Positions 21,702-34,033 of a stretch of DNA of 64,000 nucleotides are shown here, one piece after another. Source of the DNA: Talinum fruticosum (Eukaryota > Streptophyta > Magnoliopsida > Caryophyllales > Talinaceae); assembly GCA_021018815.1 (NCBI GenBank), contig JAITYX010000012.1, positions 3,211,001 through 3,275,000 of the forward strand, in the 5' to 3' direction. A program made the translations under genes and the position numbers. Under the pieces are notes generated by a model. It did not search any database, was not told where the DNA came from, and saw only the letters and a program-made list of their open reading frames with translations. Numbering within the stretch: the first letter of the stretch is position 1; each line of letters starts with the position of its first letter.

Positions 21702-24338
21702 TGATGGATTCAAGTCGAGCAATGGGAAGCACAACCATCATAATAGTTATCCTCAACAATTGATAAAACAATTGAAAAGGAAACCATTGATAAGTGGTGG
21801 GAAAAGTGGGGTTAGAAACTGAAAACAGGGGATAGAACCTGAAGTGTAGTGGGAGCGGAAGCAAAAGAAAGGGGAAAACCGCAAGAAAAGCAACCCGGGC
21901 ATATTGGTACCTGCAGGCGCAGTCTTGGGAAAAAGGGTGAAAGGAGGGGCAAACGGATGAGTTTGGAGCTGATTTTGGTGTGGAGCTTCTCAACTGATTG
22001 ATGAAGCTCCAGTATTTTTTGGGAATTTTCTGTTGCTGGGAACACCTTGATCCGAGGGCTGAAAGTCGGGGTTTCAGGCCGACTGTCTAGGATGATATCC
22101 TCTGTATCAATCAAAGGTGGGGGTCAGAGGGTTTCTTGGATGGAGGAGATTTTGGGGGTGGGGGAAGTAGACACACTGGAAAGATGGTGGGTGAAATTTG
22201 GGCTAAAATGGACGAGGGGTTTAGGAGATATGGATTAGTGAAGTGAGGGGATAAAACCGAGGTTCTATCTCGGATACGTGAAACACCACCGAGAGGGAAC
22301 CAAGGGCCCCCTTCAATCTGGCAGGATACGTGAAACACTACCGGAAGATTGGAAGGACTCAAAGAACACCACCTAGTAGCCAACTAGGATACAACAATGA
22401 GGATTCAAGGGGCCGAGAAATCCATCTCGAAAAGAGTATAACACTCAAAGTTTATAAATTCATCAAAGTTGATCTTTACATCATGTATGCATGCTGAATT
22501 TATAGTGCCTTAAAATGACACTTTACAAGGCTGAAAATTAAAACAAAAATCACCAAGATTCTTTCCTCTCCTTCAAGTTAAGCTAAGATGAATTCTAGCC
22601 AAGTATTTGTCAAATTGGGAACATGTGGCCACGGTTGCTTTCCCCTTTGGCAAGCTTCTAACAAACCACCTTTCTTCCTCAATGGTTAGTGCCTCTAGAA
22701 TGTTCCTCAATATGTGGCATTGGATGCTGGTCATTAGGCACTTAGCATAAGCCTTGCGGACCCTTGGACTTGGACCGACCCTTAAGTATTTATGGACAAT
22801 GGAAAAATCGTAGCACTTGAAGTAATACATGGTCGGACCCATCTTTGCTTTAACATGGAGGGATTTAGGCGGCTAACTTGTATCTAACTTTGTTTCTTGA
22901 CTCCGTTGGTAGACAATTATTTATGAACATAGGACCATAGGAAAATGGTGTTCTTGCTTCTCAACCTCCAAGATCAATTTGCACCATGCTCATAATTATA
23001 AGAATTTCAAGCTTCTTTGGTTGTTCCTCTTGCACGTTGGCCTCTTCCAAATGAATGTTCTTCAGCTCAATACTTGGGGCTGTCCACTTTCCATCGGAAC
23101 CTAACCGACGCAGAAGGGACAAAATGTCCAACTTCAAAATCAAGTAAAGGGCAACAAAGAAACTGGCCTGGGAGTGGATCCAACAAGGGTTTCTAAGACC
23201 TAGAAGAACATCACTTGGTTGCCAAACCAAGCTATAGCAACTAAGGAATTTTGAGGGGTAGAAGTTTGACTCACTCAAACTTTCCGAGTTGAAACACGAG
23301 TGTATCAATCACCAATATCGATATATTCAAAAGGTCTAATAATACATGGATAGGAAGGCTTTTTCTAGAGGGCCATTTCTTGCACAAATAACTTTCCTAA
23401 TCATTAAGGAATGGTTAACACTAATCATGATTAATCAACAATAATTACAAAGATTAATCTTAACCAAGATAGAAACCGAAACTACAAAAGTGTTCGATCT
23501 TGATTCCTACCGTAGTAGAAAACTCGAACCAATAGCAACTCTTCTTCTCTCTTAGCAATTTGTAATTGGTTGAAAAGAATTTAAAATCCTTGATAATTCC
23601 ACTTGAAGACTCCTCATTGGACCATCCAAAAGTGGGCTACAGACCTAGTAACTAGCTTTCAAGTGGGCTAGTTTCGAGGCTCGAAAACACTCGTAAATAA
23701 GAAAGAGTTTTTCCAATTGATTCCTCCTCCTCAAAAAGATGTTATCATGACTCCTAGACTCAATCGTGGACACAAACGATAATCTTCATCATTAATAATT
23801 GCTCCTATTAGAGAAGTTCTTGTAGGATTACATGACTCGGAACTCATCGTCTGTGGTTTCTTCTTCCGAAATGTGCTTGTATAATTCTTGGACTCGGACA
23901 AGTTCTTCCCCGATGTCGCCATCTTCATTACTAGTGAGTGTGGCAATAATTGTTCCGACCTTGTCGAAATAGCTTCTCCTGTGAACACACATAATGTTCT
24001 ACCTAATGAAATGTAAAACAACAAGTATACAAAATGTCTCAACTTATTACGGACCCAAATGGTTTCATCAAAACAATAAATTATTTAAGCAATAAGTAAT
24101 GAGAACAAGGGTCACTCGGAAATTAAGTGAGGTTGAATATGAGTGCGGATCAAGTTGGTGAAGCTAGGATATGTGTTCTTTTCTTTACATTGATCCGGAC
24201 CAATTAGTCCTGGACTAAACTTTCCATCACACTCTCGATCGCCAAGGCTGAGTTCTTGGACCGCTTCACTACTAATTCGAAATGCTATCTCGTAGTGGCT
24301 TCGAGTGGATTGGCTCGGATGATGGAATATTTCCATCA
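21702..24338 (-). mobile_element. C1 5' LTR (family C), interrupted
   Basis: Reverse LTR whose start (TGATGGAAATATTCCATCA) is at 24338 and end (GAATCCATCA) at 21702. A 1,257-bp solo A LTR plus a 5-bp duplication splits it; the C LTR itself is about 1,375 bp. Conserved stem-loop near 23195-23215 (CTTGGTT-TGGC-AACCAAG). Confidence 0.88.
21840..23096 (-). mobile_element. Solo LTR of family A in C1 LTR
   Basis: Reverse A LTR, plus-strand ends TGAAGTGTAG and CTTTCCATCG (final A mutated to G). Perfect duplications GAACC (21835-21839, 23097-23101). Stem-loop near 22366-22385 identical to that of the A LTR at 942. Confidence 0.9.
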
Positions 24339-24427
24339 CAGATTGATGAGTTGTTGGCAAACGAAATTATTAGGGAAGGATCGAGTCTCTATACGAGTGC
24401 ACCGCCCGCTTGTTCCAAAGAAAGATG
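24339..24427 (+). pseudogene. Gypsy RT N-terminal scrap
   Basis: Forward QIDELLANEIIREGSS then, after a shift, RPLVPKKDE: the region just before the RT fingers, from a gypsy lineage a little different from B/E. C1 inserted in it (its left part lies beyond C1), and a truncated B LTR follows. Confidence 0.65.
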
Positions 24428-25305
24428 AGATAAACTTGTGTGGAGATTAACTTTGGGCCCCAAAGACTACCATTTTGGTCCGAGTAATGCAAGCTAAACT
24501 AAGCATGGAGGGTTGTGAAAGTCATCTTTCTATGACAATTAGTACATAAATAATTGATGCTTAGAAGTTGAAGCAAAACAATCCACAAACGAAGGACCAA
24601 AATGCCTAAAAAGCCCAAGCCGAGCACTTAAGGCACAATCTGTCCGGTTGACTTCAAAGACTAAAAGACCCACACTCGGTTCATCAAAATGAGTCACCAA
24701 GGTATGGAGTACGTTGCTAGCATAAGGAAGGTTCTAGGGAATACAAGAGCACTACCTCTAGTAGGAGGAATCATGTGTTCGACCAATCAAAAGCAAGCTT
24801 GCTCAAGGGAAAAGAAAATACTTGGCCGGAAATCACTATTCATTTCAGGCCACATGTTCCCAAAACTAGCTTGGAGAAACGGTTAGCTATAATGTAATCT
24901 TGGCTTTTGATCTTGCACATACACTCTTAGCTTTTAGATTATGCTTAGCATTAATTTGGGCATTACAAATACACCATGTATTCGGTTATACAAAACAAAT
25001 TTGGATATTAAATGAAAACTGAGCAAGTTAATGCTCTTTCCCCTTAAAAACTTCAATTGTTATATCTAACCTTGGCATGCTTAGTGGTGCTCGATTGAGT
25101 CCGAAAGTCTAGATAGTGGTGTCATCTATATCTAGCCCTAGTCTTTCGAGTGCCTCAAGATTCTTATGGTGGTGTGACCGTATCCATAAGGAACTTGATT
25201 CTATCTTTGATAAATACACTTCTAGCACTTGTTCAACCCTCCCCTCCTCTCACCCCCATCACAAACTTCCACTCCTCTCACAGCTTCTTGCTTAGCTATC
25301 CATCA
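24428..25305 (+). mobile_element. B2 5' LTR (family B), 5'-truncated
   Basis: Matches B1 LTRs from about position 50 of the LTR onward and ends GCTATCCATCA. Stem-loop near 25068 has one mismatch (CTAACC/GCTTAG). Confidence 0.85.
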
Positions 25306-25309
25306 TCTT

Positions 25310-25321
25310 TGGTATCGGAGC
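25310..25321 (+). other. B2 primer-binding site (tRNA-iMet)
   Basis: TGGTATCGGAGC, four bases after the LTR, one mismatch to the initiator tRNA-Met complement. Confidence 0.88.
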
Positions 25322-25425
25322 AAGTTCCGTCCTCCTGGTTGAGTTGTTTCCATCCCCTAAAACACACCCCTAAAACCCTTAGCTACAAAATAGCCGGAAA
25401 CCCACAAAAATCCCGGTTCTCAAAC

Positions 25426-25555
25426 ATGAGTCCTAGCATGACTTTAGAAGAGTGATTTGAGATGTTGATGAAGGACAACTTTTGGTCCTAAGAAGGGCTT
25501 TGAGCGAATTCAAGGAGTCTAACAACGTGAGAACATATTTCACACTAGAGGCACG
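25426..25555 (+). pseudogene. gag: B2 gag remnant with large internal deletion
   Basis: ATG at 25426 (MSPSMTLEE) followed by a stop, then the gag start region FEMLMK joins directly to the region just before protease (LLVLRRALSEF). In B1 these are about 1.05 kb apart, so capsid and nucleocapsid are gone. Both deletion sides carry GAAGGA in B1 (ATGAAGGA and GAAGGAGAACT), pointing to a short-homology event. Confidence 0.85.
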
Positions 25556-26240
25556 GTGCAAGGCAAAGTATGCTCCATTATTGTGGATGGAGGAAGTTGT
25601 ACAAATGTAGCCACTTCAACCATGGTGGAAAAGCTTGGACTTATTGCTTCGGCTCATCCTCACCCCTATAACATTCAATGGCTAAACAAAGGTAAAGGCC
25701 TCCAAGTCAATTCTAGATGTCTTATTTCATTTAGTATTGGCAAGAATTATCATAGTGAGTTTTGGTGTGATATTCTTCCTATGAATGCTTGCCATTTGTT
25801 GCTTAGGAGACCTTGGCTATTTGATCGAAGAGTTATGCATGATGGGTTCATGAACACCTATACTTTCACCAAGGATGGGAAAAAGATCACCCTAGCCCCT
25901 CTATCCCCAAGCCACTCACTCAAAGCCACAAAAGACCCCCAACCAAACCGATCTCCTTCTTACATTGGGAGAGTCATTCCTCAAATCAAAGCAACATGAG
26001 TTTAGACCCATGCAAGAACTCATCCTTCTATCCCCAAATGAACCCAAAAGTTTTCCCCACAACCTACATCCTCTAGCCAAAGACCTACTGTCCGGTTTTG
26101 CCCATGTCTTTCCAAATGAAATTCCTCTTGGCCTACCCCTACAAAGAACCATCCAACATCACATAGACCTTATCTTGGGAGCCACTTTGCCCAACAAACC
26201 AGCATATAGGATGAATCCTAAAGATGCTCAAGACGTCTAA
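25556..26240 (+). pseudogene. pol: B2 protease and RT N-terminus
   Basis: VCSIIVDGGSCTNVAT (protease Asp), AHPHPYNIQWLN, CHLLLRRPWLFDRRVMHDGF, then a frameshift near 25965 into ESFLKSKQHEFRPMQELILL, PLQRTIQHHIDLILG and NKPAYRMNPKDAQDV. Close in sequence to B1. Confidence 0.87.
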
Positions 26241-27565
26241 AGGCAGGTTAATGTGTTGGTGGCTAAAGGCCTTGTAAAGGAAAGTAGGAGTCCATGTGAT
26301 GTGCCTACTCTCTTGGTGCCAAAGAAGGACGGATCCAGGATGATGTGTGTGGACAGATCGTGCTATAAACAAGATCACTATCAAATATAGGCATCCCATA
26401 CCTAGACTTGAGGATATACTTGATGAGCTCCATGGCTCATAAGTATTCTCCAAGGTGGACTTAAGGAGTGGATATTATCAAATCCGAATCCGAGAAAGGG
26501 ATGAGTGGAAAACGGCATTCAACACAAAGTGAGGATTGTATGAGTGGCTTGTAATGTCATTCGGATTATCTAATGCACCTAGCACTTTCATGAGGCTTAT
26601 GAATTAAGTGTTTAGGCCTTTTCTTGGCAAGTTTGTGGTGGTATATTTTGATGATATCTTGGTGTATAACAAGAGTGAAGAAGAGCACCTAAACCACCTC
26701 ACACAATTTCTTGAACTATTGGAGGAAGAAAAGCTCTATGGCAATCTCCAAAAGTGTACTTTCTTTACCTCGAAAGTTACGTTTCTTAGATATATTGTCA
26801 CAGACTTATGGTGTAAAGGTAGATGAGAGTAAGGTGGAAGCCATATAATCATGGCCAGTTCCCACAAGCATTCATGAAGTGCGAGTTTTTCATGGTTAGC
26901 CTCTTTTTATCGAAGATTCATTAAAAACTTTAGCACCATAACAGCCCCCATGACCGAGGTGCTAAAGGAAAGTGCGTTCCAATGGAATGCTAAAGCCCAA
27001 GAGGCTTTTGAAACCATCAAGCTCAAGCTTACTCAAGCACCGGTTCTAGGCTTGCCTAGTTTTGACAAGATTTTTGTGTTAGAATGTGATGCCTTCGGAG
27101 TGGGCATTGGAGGAGTTCTCTCTCAACAAGGGCGGCCTATAGCCTTCTTTAGCGAGAAACTTTGTGATTCAAGGAGGAAGTACTCAACTTATGATAAGGA
27201 GTTCTATGCAAATGTGAGATATTTAGAGCATTGGAGTCATTACCTTATGGCGAATGAATTCATTTTGCATTTGGATCATGAAGCCTTGAAGTACATCCAA
27301 GGGCAACATAAACTCAATCCAAGGTGTGGAAAATGGGTGGAGTATTTGCAGACTTTCCATTTTACCATTAAGCACAAATCGGGCAAGTTGAACAAAGGGG
27401 CGGATGCACTATCAAGGAGGTATCTCTTGCTATTTCAACTACAAACTCAAGTTCTCGGTTTTGAGCATTTAAAGTCCTTGTATTCTAATGATCAAGATCT
27501 TGGTGAGTTCTTTCATGATTGTCAAAAACACCCTAAGGGAGAGTTTCTAGTCCAAGATGGCTATC
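26241..27565 (+). pseudogene. pol: B2 RT, RNase H and integrase start
   Basis: RT is fragmented by stops (near 26530 and 26607) but keeps YFDD at 26644-26655 and QKCTFF.SKVTFL. RNase H and following text form a long frame from 26950: LECDAFGVGIGGVLSQQG, YSTYDKEFYA, EALKYIQGQHKLN, GADALSRRYLLLFQL. It ends at EFLVQDGY, where element A2 is inserted; the next B2 codons are at 35353. Confidence 0.88.
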
Positions 27566-28823
27566 TGATGGAGAGTGGACTACCCTACACTTTGAGCCGA
27601 GAGATGTCCATCCCAAGGAGCCATGCAAGCTTAAGGAACAACCGGGAATACTTGAAATATCCATAGTTTCAAGCACTTTGGAAATGGATCCTGGAGGATG
27701 AGGAGACAGGACATCAAACTCTTATGATCTTGTTTATAAATAAATGTTCATCAATGGGGTCAAGAACGAGAGTTAGTGAAGAATCAAGAGAACCGCCTAA
27801 ATCCCTCCATGTTAAAGCAAAGAGGAGTCCGGCCATGATTTGCTTCAAGTGCTATTATTTTTCCATTGTCCATAAATAATCAAGAGGTCGGTCCAAGGGT
27901 CCGCATAGCTTATGTCAAGTACCTAATGTCAAGCATCCAATAACACATATCAAGGAGCATTCTAGAAGCACTCACCATGGTGGGAGTTGGTTTGGAGAAA
28001 GCTTGGCAAAGGGGAAATCACACCGTGACCACATGTTCCCAAATGTTCAAATGCTTGGCTAGAATTTCTCCTAACTTAACTTGGAGGAGGGGAAAGAATC
28101 TTGGTAGTTTTTATTATCATTTTACTTTAATTTTCAGCTTTGTTTCAGCCTTGTAAAATGCCAATGTGAGGCATTATATATTCAGCTAGCATTCTCCTTG
28201 TAATGACACCTTTTGATGATATATATGAGTTTCTACTCTTGAAATGGATTGCTCTCCTGTGAATTCTCATTGCTGTATCCGTGTGTGGCAGCACGGTGGT
28301 GTTCTTTGAGTCTTTCAATCCCGGTGGTGTTTCGTATCCGGACCGATTGAAAGCGCCCTTGGTTCACTCGGTGGTGTTGCTCTGTATCCGAGCTCGAACC
28401 CGGGTTCTATCCCCTCACTTTACCGATCCATATCTCACAATCCACTCATCCATTTCAGCCTAAATTTTAATCATTATCCTCCCAGCAAGTCTACCTCCAT
28501 CCCTCCAAAAATCAGCCACAACCAAGAAGCCTTCCATTCCCCACCTCTCGATCCAAACAAAGGGTGTCAGCTGGACATCCAACCCAGTATCTGTCAACTT
28601 CTGGCTTGTTGATCAAGGTGATCCCCTTAACCAAAAATTCCTAAATTTTTTCCAGACCTTACTTTACCAGTTAACTTCCCTCCACCAAATTTCAGCTAAA
28701 ACCCCCAACATTTACTCCTCCTTTCACCCGATCTCCCAAGAGTGCGCTCGCAGGACCCATTCTCGCCCGGTTGCTCTCTTTGCGGTTTTCCTTCTTTTTG
28801 CTTCCACTTGCCACTATACATCA
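27566..28823 (+). mobile_element. A2 5' LTR
   Basis: Starts TGATGGAGAGTGG, ends CACTATACATCA. Stem-loop CCGTGT/GCACGG near 28279-28296. AT-rich TATA-like CATTATATATTC near 28171. Confidence 0.92.
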
Positions 28824-28827
28824 ACTT

Positions 28828-28839
28828 TGGTATCAGAGC
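28828..28839 (+). other. A2 primer-binding site (tRNA-iMet)
   Basis: TGGTATCAGAGC, a perfect 12-base complement of the plant initiator tRNA-Met 3' end, four bases after the LTR. Confidence 0.92.
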
Positions 28840-28924
28840 AAGTTCTAATCCTTGTGGTGTTCTATCCCTTCCCCATAAACCCAAAAATCCAAAAAAGCAG
28901 TCAGCCTTACAAAGATCCCAAACC

Positions 28925-29418
28925 ATGAACACACGCTTATTTTTGAGAAGGACCTTGAGCGACTTCAAGGAATCAAGTGAAGAGCAACGAGAAAATATTT
29001 TCTATACAAGAGGAACCGTGCTAAACAAAGTATGCTCAATCATCATCGATGGTGGTAGCTGCATGAATATAGCCTCGTTGGCTATGGTGGAAAAGCTTGG
29101 ACTTCTTTTTTCACCCCATCCTCATCCTTATAACCTTCAATGGGTTCATCAAGGTGAAACACTCCAAGTCAATTCTAGATGCCTTGTGTCATTTAGTATT
29201 GGCAAAAATTATTATGATGAGATATGGTGTGATATTATTCCAATAGATGCTTGTCATTTGTTGCTAGGGAGACCTTGGTTCTTTGATAGGAGAGTCATGT
29301 ATGATGGATTTTTGAACACCTATACCTTCACTAAAGATGGCAAGAGGATCACATTGATCCCATTGTCACCGAGCAAAATCCCACAAGCAAAACCAAATGA
29401 CTCCACCCCAACCAACCC
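28925..29418 (+). pseudogene. A2 protease ORF, no gag
   Basis: ATG at 28925 opens directly into the pre-protease segment (RRTLSDFKESSEEQRENIFY) that in B1 lies downstream of gag. Then VCSIIIDGGSCMNIA (protease Asp), DACHLLLGRPWFFDRRVMYDGF, YTFTKDGKRITL. The frame is open from the start codon to the D2 insertion, unusual in this window. A3 has the same start (36800), so gag loss came before the family spread. It is unclear whether this ORF was ever translated. Confidence 0.85.
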
Positions 29419-30849
29419 TGATGGACCTAGACCCATGGGCTACAACATACTCCAAGCCCAAAGCCATCCACGATCAAATTGAGTTGGGTAGCACACTTAT
29501 TTCCCCTTTTCATAAGCTTCGAGTGACTCGGAATTCTTTCGTGTTGTAAGGGTTGGAAGTTATGCCATTCAGTCACAAACGGCTATGAGTTTGCTTACCA
29601 AATTATTCATACAAGTACTTCATGACGTCCTCAAGCTTAAAAACTTATGGGCATCTTGAATAAATGCGGAGATAATAACTGAGGAAGACCTTTGTTAAAA
29701 CTGGCAGCTTGCTCATCCAGGATGACACCTACACCTTGTTTTGATCATATCTTCTGATCCAGAGCTCTAACATCACCTCATGATGTATGGATGGAAAGCT
29801 AACATCCTAAGCTTTCTGACCATATAAAGAGCATCTAAATTGGAGTTGGGAATCTCAAGTTATGAGCATTTGAAGTTGACTCAGAAACTGGAAGTTGCGC
29901 ACTCAAAATGACGCTTGAAGGTCATCTTCAAAAGGGTGTTCAGTCAACCATGGATTAGATTTTGGTCTCCAATTTTCACAAGGGTATTCTTGGACATGTC
30001 CAGATTAATATCAAGTTATGGGCATTGTCTTTTAGGTTGGAGATAATAAAGAAAATGGTCCGAACATCAAACCGGGTATTTCTATTGACCAGTCTGACCT
30101 CTGCTGATTGTTCTGGTCATAACGTTTTGCTCACAGCTTCAAATGGGTCGAGCCACATATGGTTGAAAAGCTTATTCCTCAAGCTTTCCAAGCATATCTT
30201 ACACGTCACAATTGGAGCTGTAAATCAAGAGATATCACCATTTTAAGTTCGCTCTACTGTAGGAAGATGCACTGAAAACGACAGCAAGGGGGACCATTTG
30301 CAGCTGTCCTTTTATTCCGATCATTTTATCTTCATTGGCCACTGTTTTTGTCTTCTTTTATTTTGGCTGAATGTAGTGACAGCCCTAGGATTATGTAAGG
30401 CTATTTTCAGCCCTTAGATTGAAGTAGCAACCCTAGTTTTTAGCTCTATATATATGTAGAGTGCTACATGTAAAAATCGGACAAGTTTATCCATGAATGC
30501 TAATGCATCAAAGTTGAGCTAAGCTCCTTTATCCTTTTTAAATCTCATTTTGCTTATCCTAGTTTGGCTAACTAGGTGGTGTTCAAAAGAGTCTTAGGCA
30601 AGCTTGGTGGTGATATCCGTATCCAAGTGCAAGCCTTTGAGCCCTAGCTAAGCTTGGTGGTGAAATCGTATCCAAGTGAAGTTAGACTATCCCTTGGTTG
30701 TGTGCATCCGTAGTGGATGTTCATAAACATTCTCCATATTTATCCCTCACCATTCTGCCCAAACATGTTCCCCTCATCTTCCTTAACCCCTTAACCATCA
30801 TCTCACAAAAATCCAGCTTCTTTTGAAGCCACCATCTTTATTCCGAAAC

Positions 30850-32081
30850 TGATGTGTAGTGGGAGCGGAAGCAAAAGAAGAAGGAAAAACCCAAGAAAAT
30901 GCAACCGGACAGAATAGGGTCTGCAGGTGCGGGTCTGGGGAAAAGGGTGAAAGGAGGGTCAAATGTTCTTGGTTTTGGCTAAAAATTGGAGGGAAGGTTA
31001 TTTGGAATGTTAGGAAGGGCTGGTAAAAATATGGGAAGCATCCAAGGTCGGGATCACCTTGAACCAAAGCCAAACAGAAAGTCACGCTGGGCTGCTGTCC
31101 AGGATGAGGTCCTTTGTTTGTTTTTGGTGCCGAGGACGGGATACTTCTTGGATTAAGCTGAAATTTGGTGGAACTGGACTCAACCCCTGTAGGATGGTGT
31201 GGGTGAAATTTGGGGACGAAAAGATTTGTGGATTGGGAGATATGGGTTGATGAAGTCGCTGGATAGTTCCTGGGTTCTGGCCTGGATATAGAAACACCAC
31301 CAAGCTGAACCGAGGGGCACTTTGCAATCTGGCCGGATACAGAAACACCACCGGGATTGTAAAGACTCAAAGGACACCACCAACCTTGCCAAGGCTCGGA
31401 TACAGCAATGAGAATTCAAAGGGTTGAGAAATCCATCTCAAAAGAGCAAAGCTCAAAATTCATATATTCATCAAGTCTGATTTTTACAAGAGCTATGCTA
31501 GCTGAATTTATAATGCCTCATAATGGCATTTACAAAGCTGAAAACAAAGCTGAAAATTAAAGCTAAAATGCTAACAAACTAACAAGATTCCTTTCCCTTC
31601 CCCCAAGCTAAGCTAGGAGGAATTCTAGCCAAGTATTTGCAAAATTGGGAACATGTGAATGTGGCTTGTTTTCTCCTTTCCCAAGCCTCATTTCCATTTG
31701 GCCAACACATCATATTCTAGGAGGCTTCTAGAATGTCTTCTTGAGCCTTGAAGGTCTGGCCATTGACTCTTGACCAAGCATGACATTTTCGGCCATAAAA
31801 TTCAGCATGAACAAAATGTGCCTAAAATACCCTTTAGGTCTTTTTGGACCGTCTTTGATGCATATCTTGCTTTACTCGTTTGGCAACATTTATTTATGTG
31901 TTAATTGTCTTTGAATGCCAATTCTCAAGGCCTTTAACAATCTCTTCCATCCTTGGCTTGGCTTGCACTTTTGGACTAGCATAGGAGTTTTTGGTGTAAA
32001 AATAAGCTTGACTCCTTTTATGCTTCAACTTGAGAGACCCCTTGACTCTTGAAAGTTAAGTATGGATAGAAATGTCCATCG
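30850..32081 (-). mobile_element. Solo LTR of family A in D2
   Basis: Reverse A LTR from TGATGTGTAG (plus-strand left end) to GTCCATCG. Flanks GAAAC (30845-30849) and AGAAC (32082-32086) agree at only 3 of 5 bases, so the duplication is decayed or the end is placed a base or two off. Confidence 0.82.
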
Positions 32082-32094
32082 AGAACCGACCATC

Positions 32095-32310
32095 CGTCGT
32101 CCGAGCCACTCGCATTCAGTATTCTAAGTCCTCTGTTCGGTTTTCTAAGTCCGACTTAATACTAAGTTTAAGTTGTCCGAGTTAGTCCGAGTCCCCAATT
32201 TTAGTTGTCTAGTTAGTCCGAGCCCTCGGTTCCGGTCTTCCGAGTCCGGCTTAGTCCTCGGTTCCAACTTTTCGAGTCGTTACGAGTCCTCGGAACTAGT
32301 TATTGAGTCA
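32095..32310 (+). repeat. CCGAG/CTCGG minisatellite in D2
   Basis: Six to seven degenerate units of about 30-36 bp with TCCGAGTCCG, TTAGTCC and CTCGG words; same array as in D1 and D3. Confidence 0.75.
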
Positions 32311-32383
32311 TTCGACCCACTAAGAACTGCGCATAATTTCACTCTGTTTCGAGATCGGTGTAGCCTTGCGTTTTGGCACATCA

Positions 32384-32671
32384 AACCCCATCCTAACTCA
32401 TGGAGAAAATTTTCTCAAAGCACCACAACAGGAGTTTCGTCCAGCCCATGAGTTGATTGCCTATGTTCTCCCAAACGAAACTCCGCCTAGCTCTCCACCA
32501 CAAAGAACCCTACAACATCCTGTCGATCCCATTCCAAGAGCCATCCATTATAAACCAGCCTATGGAGTGGATCCTAAAAGTGTTCAAGTGAACCAAAGAC
32601 AAATTGTTGAACCGTTGGCTAAAGGCCTAGGAGAGAAAGAGAAAGTCCTTGTGTGGAGTCTACTTTCTTAA
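32384..32671 (+). pseudogene. A2 linker to RT N-terminus, compressed
   Basis: Resumes A2 after D2: ENFLKAPQQEFRPAHELI (the protease-RT linker, cf. ESFLKAKKHEFRPIQELI in B1), then PPQRTLQHPVDPIP, KPAYGVDPKSVQVNQRQ, VEPLAKGLGEK. The order is normal to this point, but residues between linker and RT are missing. Confidence 0.75.
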
Positions 32672-33387
32672 TGCCAAGTAAGGACGATTTCCTTCTTAAG
32701 GGCACTTGGTTTTGGAGCCCTTATTTTGATACAACCGTGAGCATTTCAAATGAGCATCCCTTATGGCCGAATATAGTGGAAAGAGCTCTAGGCATTGTCA
32801 AGGAGTATGTGGAACCCATTCTTTTGGTACCAAAGGAAGATGACTTCCTTACCAAGAGCGCTCGGTGTTGCATACCTCATCATGGAACTTTGACTAGCCA
32901 AAATCATTTCTACCCCATCACATTTGGTATATCATGGAAGTTGGTAGTTGTGCACTTTAATGACATTGTGGTGTATAGCAAAAGAGAAAAGGAGCATTTA
33001 AACCAACCCACAAAGACAAGTCCACAAAAGAGCCCGCAAGCCTACCCTCAACCGAAACTCCACAAACCAAATCCGCCCACTTACCACCACCAGCAAAGCC
33101 TTCCCTTGATTGATTTGAACCCCATCCTTACCCCTCCACTTAAACCACCTTTGCCCCCAAGTGAATGCCTCAAACCAAAACCGCAAGGCACTTCTCCACA
33201 AACTAGCCTTATGCTTGTGCTTGGAGAACCCCTTCTCAAAGACAAGCAACGAGAGCTCAAGCCTTGCCAAAAACATATCCTCTTACCCCCACATATCACC
33301 AAGAAATCTCCACAAAATTTCCTTCCCCTCGTCACCACTCCAGCACGCCAAAATGATCTTTGTCCCTCCAAACAAAATCCCTTCTAG
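32653..33387 (+). pseudogene. A2 mosaic ORF of shuffled RT and IN pieces
   Basis: A 244-codon open frame made of short pol pieces in a non-canonical order. In sequence: RT start (LMPSKDD), fused to pre-integrase (FLLKGTWFW), integrase zinc region (SNEHPLWPNIVERALGIV), RT start again (EPILLVPKEDD), pre-integrase again (FLTKSARCCIPHHGTL), the RT palm with HFND in place of YFDD (KLVVVHFNDIVVYSKREKEH), then a proline-rich linker and the linker block LMLVLGEPLLKDKQRELKP. It cannot form an RT or integrase. A3 shares part of the arrangement. Confidence 0.78.
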
Positions 33388-34033
33388 CTTACCACCACAA
33401 AGAAATTCCCATCTTCCAAAACACCCCAACCCGAGAGCCCTTTCTCCCAATCGGACGATTGTCATTTGAGGTCCAAAAGTGATGATGCATTATGGGCAAA
33501 AGGTTGAGAAGGGAAGCAAGAAATCCCATGGATCGAATCAAAATTTTTGGTGCCAAGGAAGGATAACTTCCTTTTCATTGGTACTCGGTTTTGAGTTCAC
33601 ATTGTGGTATGCCCGAAAGGTTTTTTCAAACGAAGCACAATGAAGGGTTGGTTGTTCTTGATTGCATTTTGTTAAGGCCATACCCTTTGTATCCGCACTT
33701 GAAGGAAGGAGTTATGGAAAACTCAAAAGAGAGTATAAAACCAATTTTTGTGGTACTGGAGAGTGTTGTTTTTCTCCCCAATGGTACCCGGACTTATATG
33801 CTTCATGATGAAGTTTTTGATCAATTCTATCTTTCCACCGTGAGCATGCTAGGGAAGCATTCATTTTGGCCAAACGTCCAGCCCAATTCTCCGCAATTAG
33901 CTGGCTGTCCAAACACACAAGGGCATTCCATCCTCAACTTCAACACAAGCTTCAACATGACACAAATTTTTCCACACTCGGAAAATGAAGTTTTTGAGAA
34001 TTTGAGGGCAAATTCTTTCCTACAAGGAGAGAA
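33388..34033 (+). pseudogene. A2 degenerate pol tail and polypurine tract
   Basis: Further scraps: linker SLPPQRN near 33400, a third RT-to-pre-integrase fusion (FLVPRKDNFLFIGTRF) near 33545, and the pol C-terminus (NEVFENLRANSFLQGEN, like ENLRANSSLQG in B1) near 33980. CTACAAGGAGAGAA ending at 34033 is the polypurine tract. No usable frame. Confidence 0.72.

Larger units (their letters stand above)
11111..24338 (-). mobile_element. Ty3/gypsy element C1 (family C), 3'-truncated
   Basis: Minus-strand element read from right to left: 5' LTR (21702-24338), PBS (21688-21699), gag, protease, RT, RNase H, ending at 11111 where a forward C LTR cuts it inside RNase H (after FHFKIKH). Integrase and 3' LTR are not in the window. 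It hosts three later insertions with perfect duplications: B1, and solo A LTRs at 19663 and 21840. It had itself landed in an RT fragment seen at 24339-24427. Confidence 0.88.
29419..32383 (+). mobile_element. Solo LTR D2 (family D) with nested A LTR
   Basis: Starts TGATGGACC, ends GGCACATCA; perfect duplications AACCC (29414-29418, 32384-32388). Without the nested A LTR it is about 1.73 kb. TATA-like CTATATATATG at 30445-30455; stem-loop CCTAGTT-TGGCT-AACTAGG at 30558-30576; minisatellite at 32095-32310. It interrupts A2 between protease and the RT linker. Confidence 0.9.

Noticed and set aside
27566..27666. Apparent C-terminal extension of the B2 RNase H frame past 27565
   Set aside because: The extra codons are A2 LTR sequence; the host frame resumes at 35353 after the CTATC duplication.
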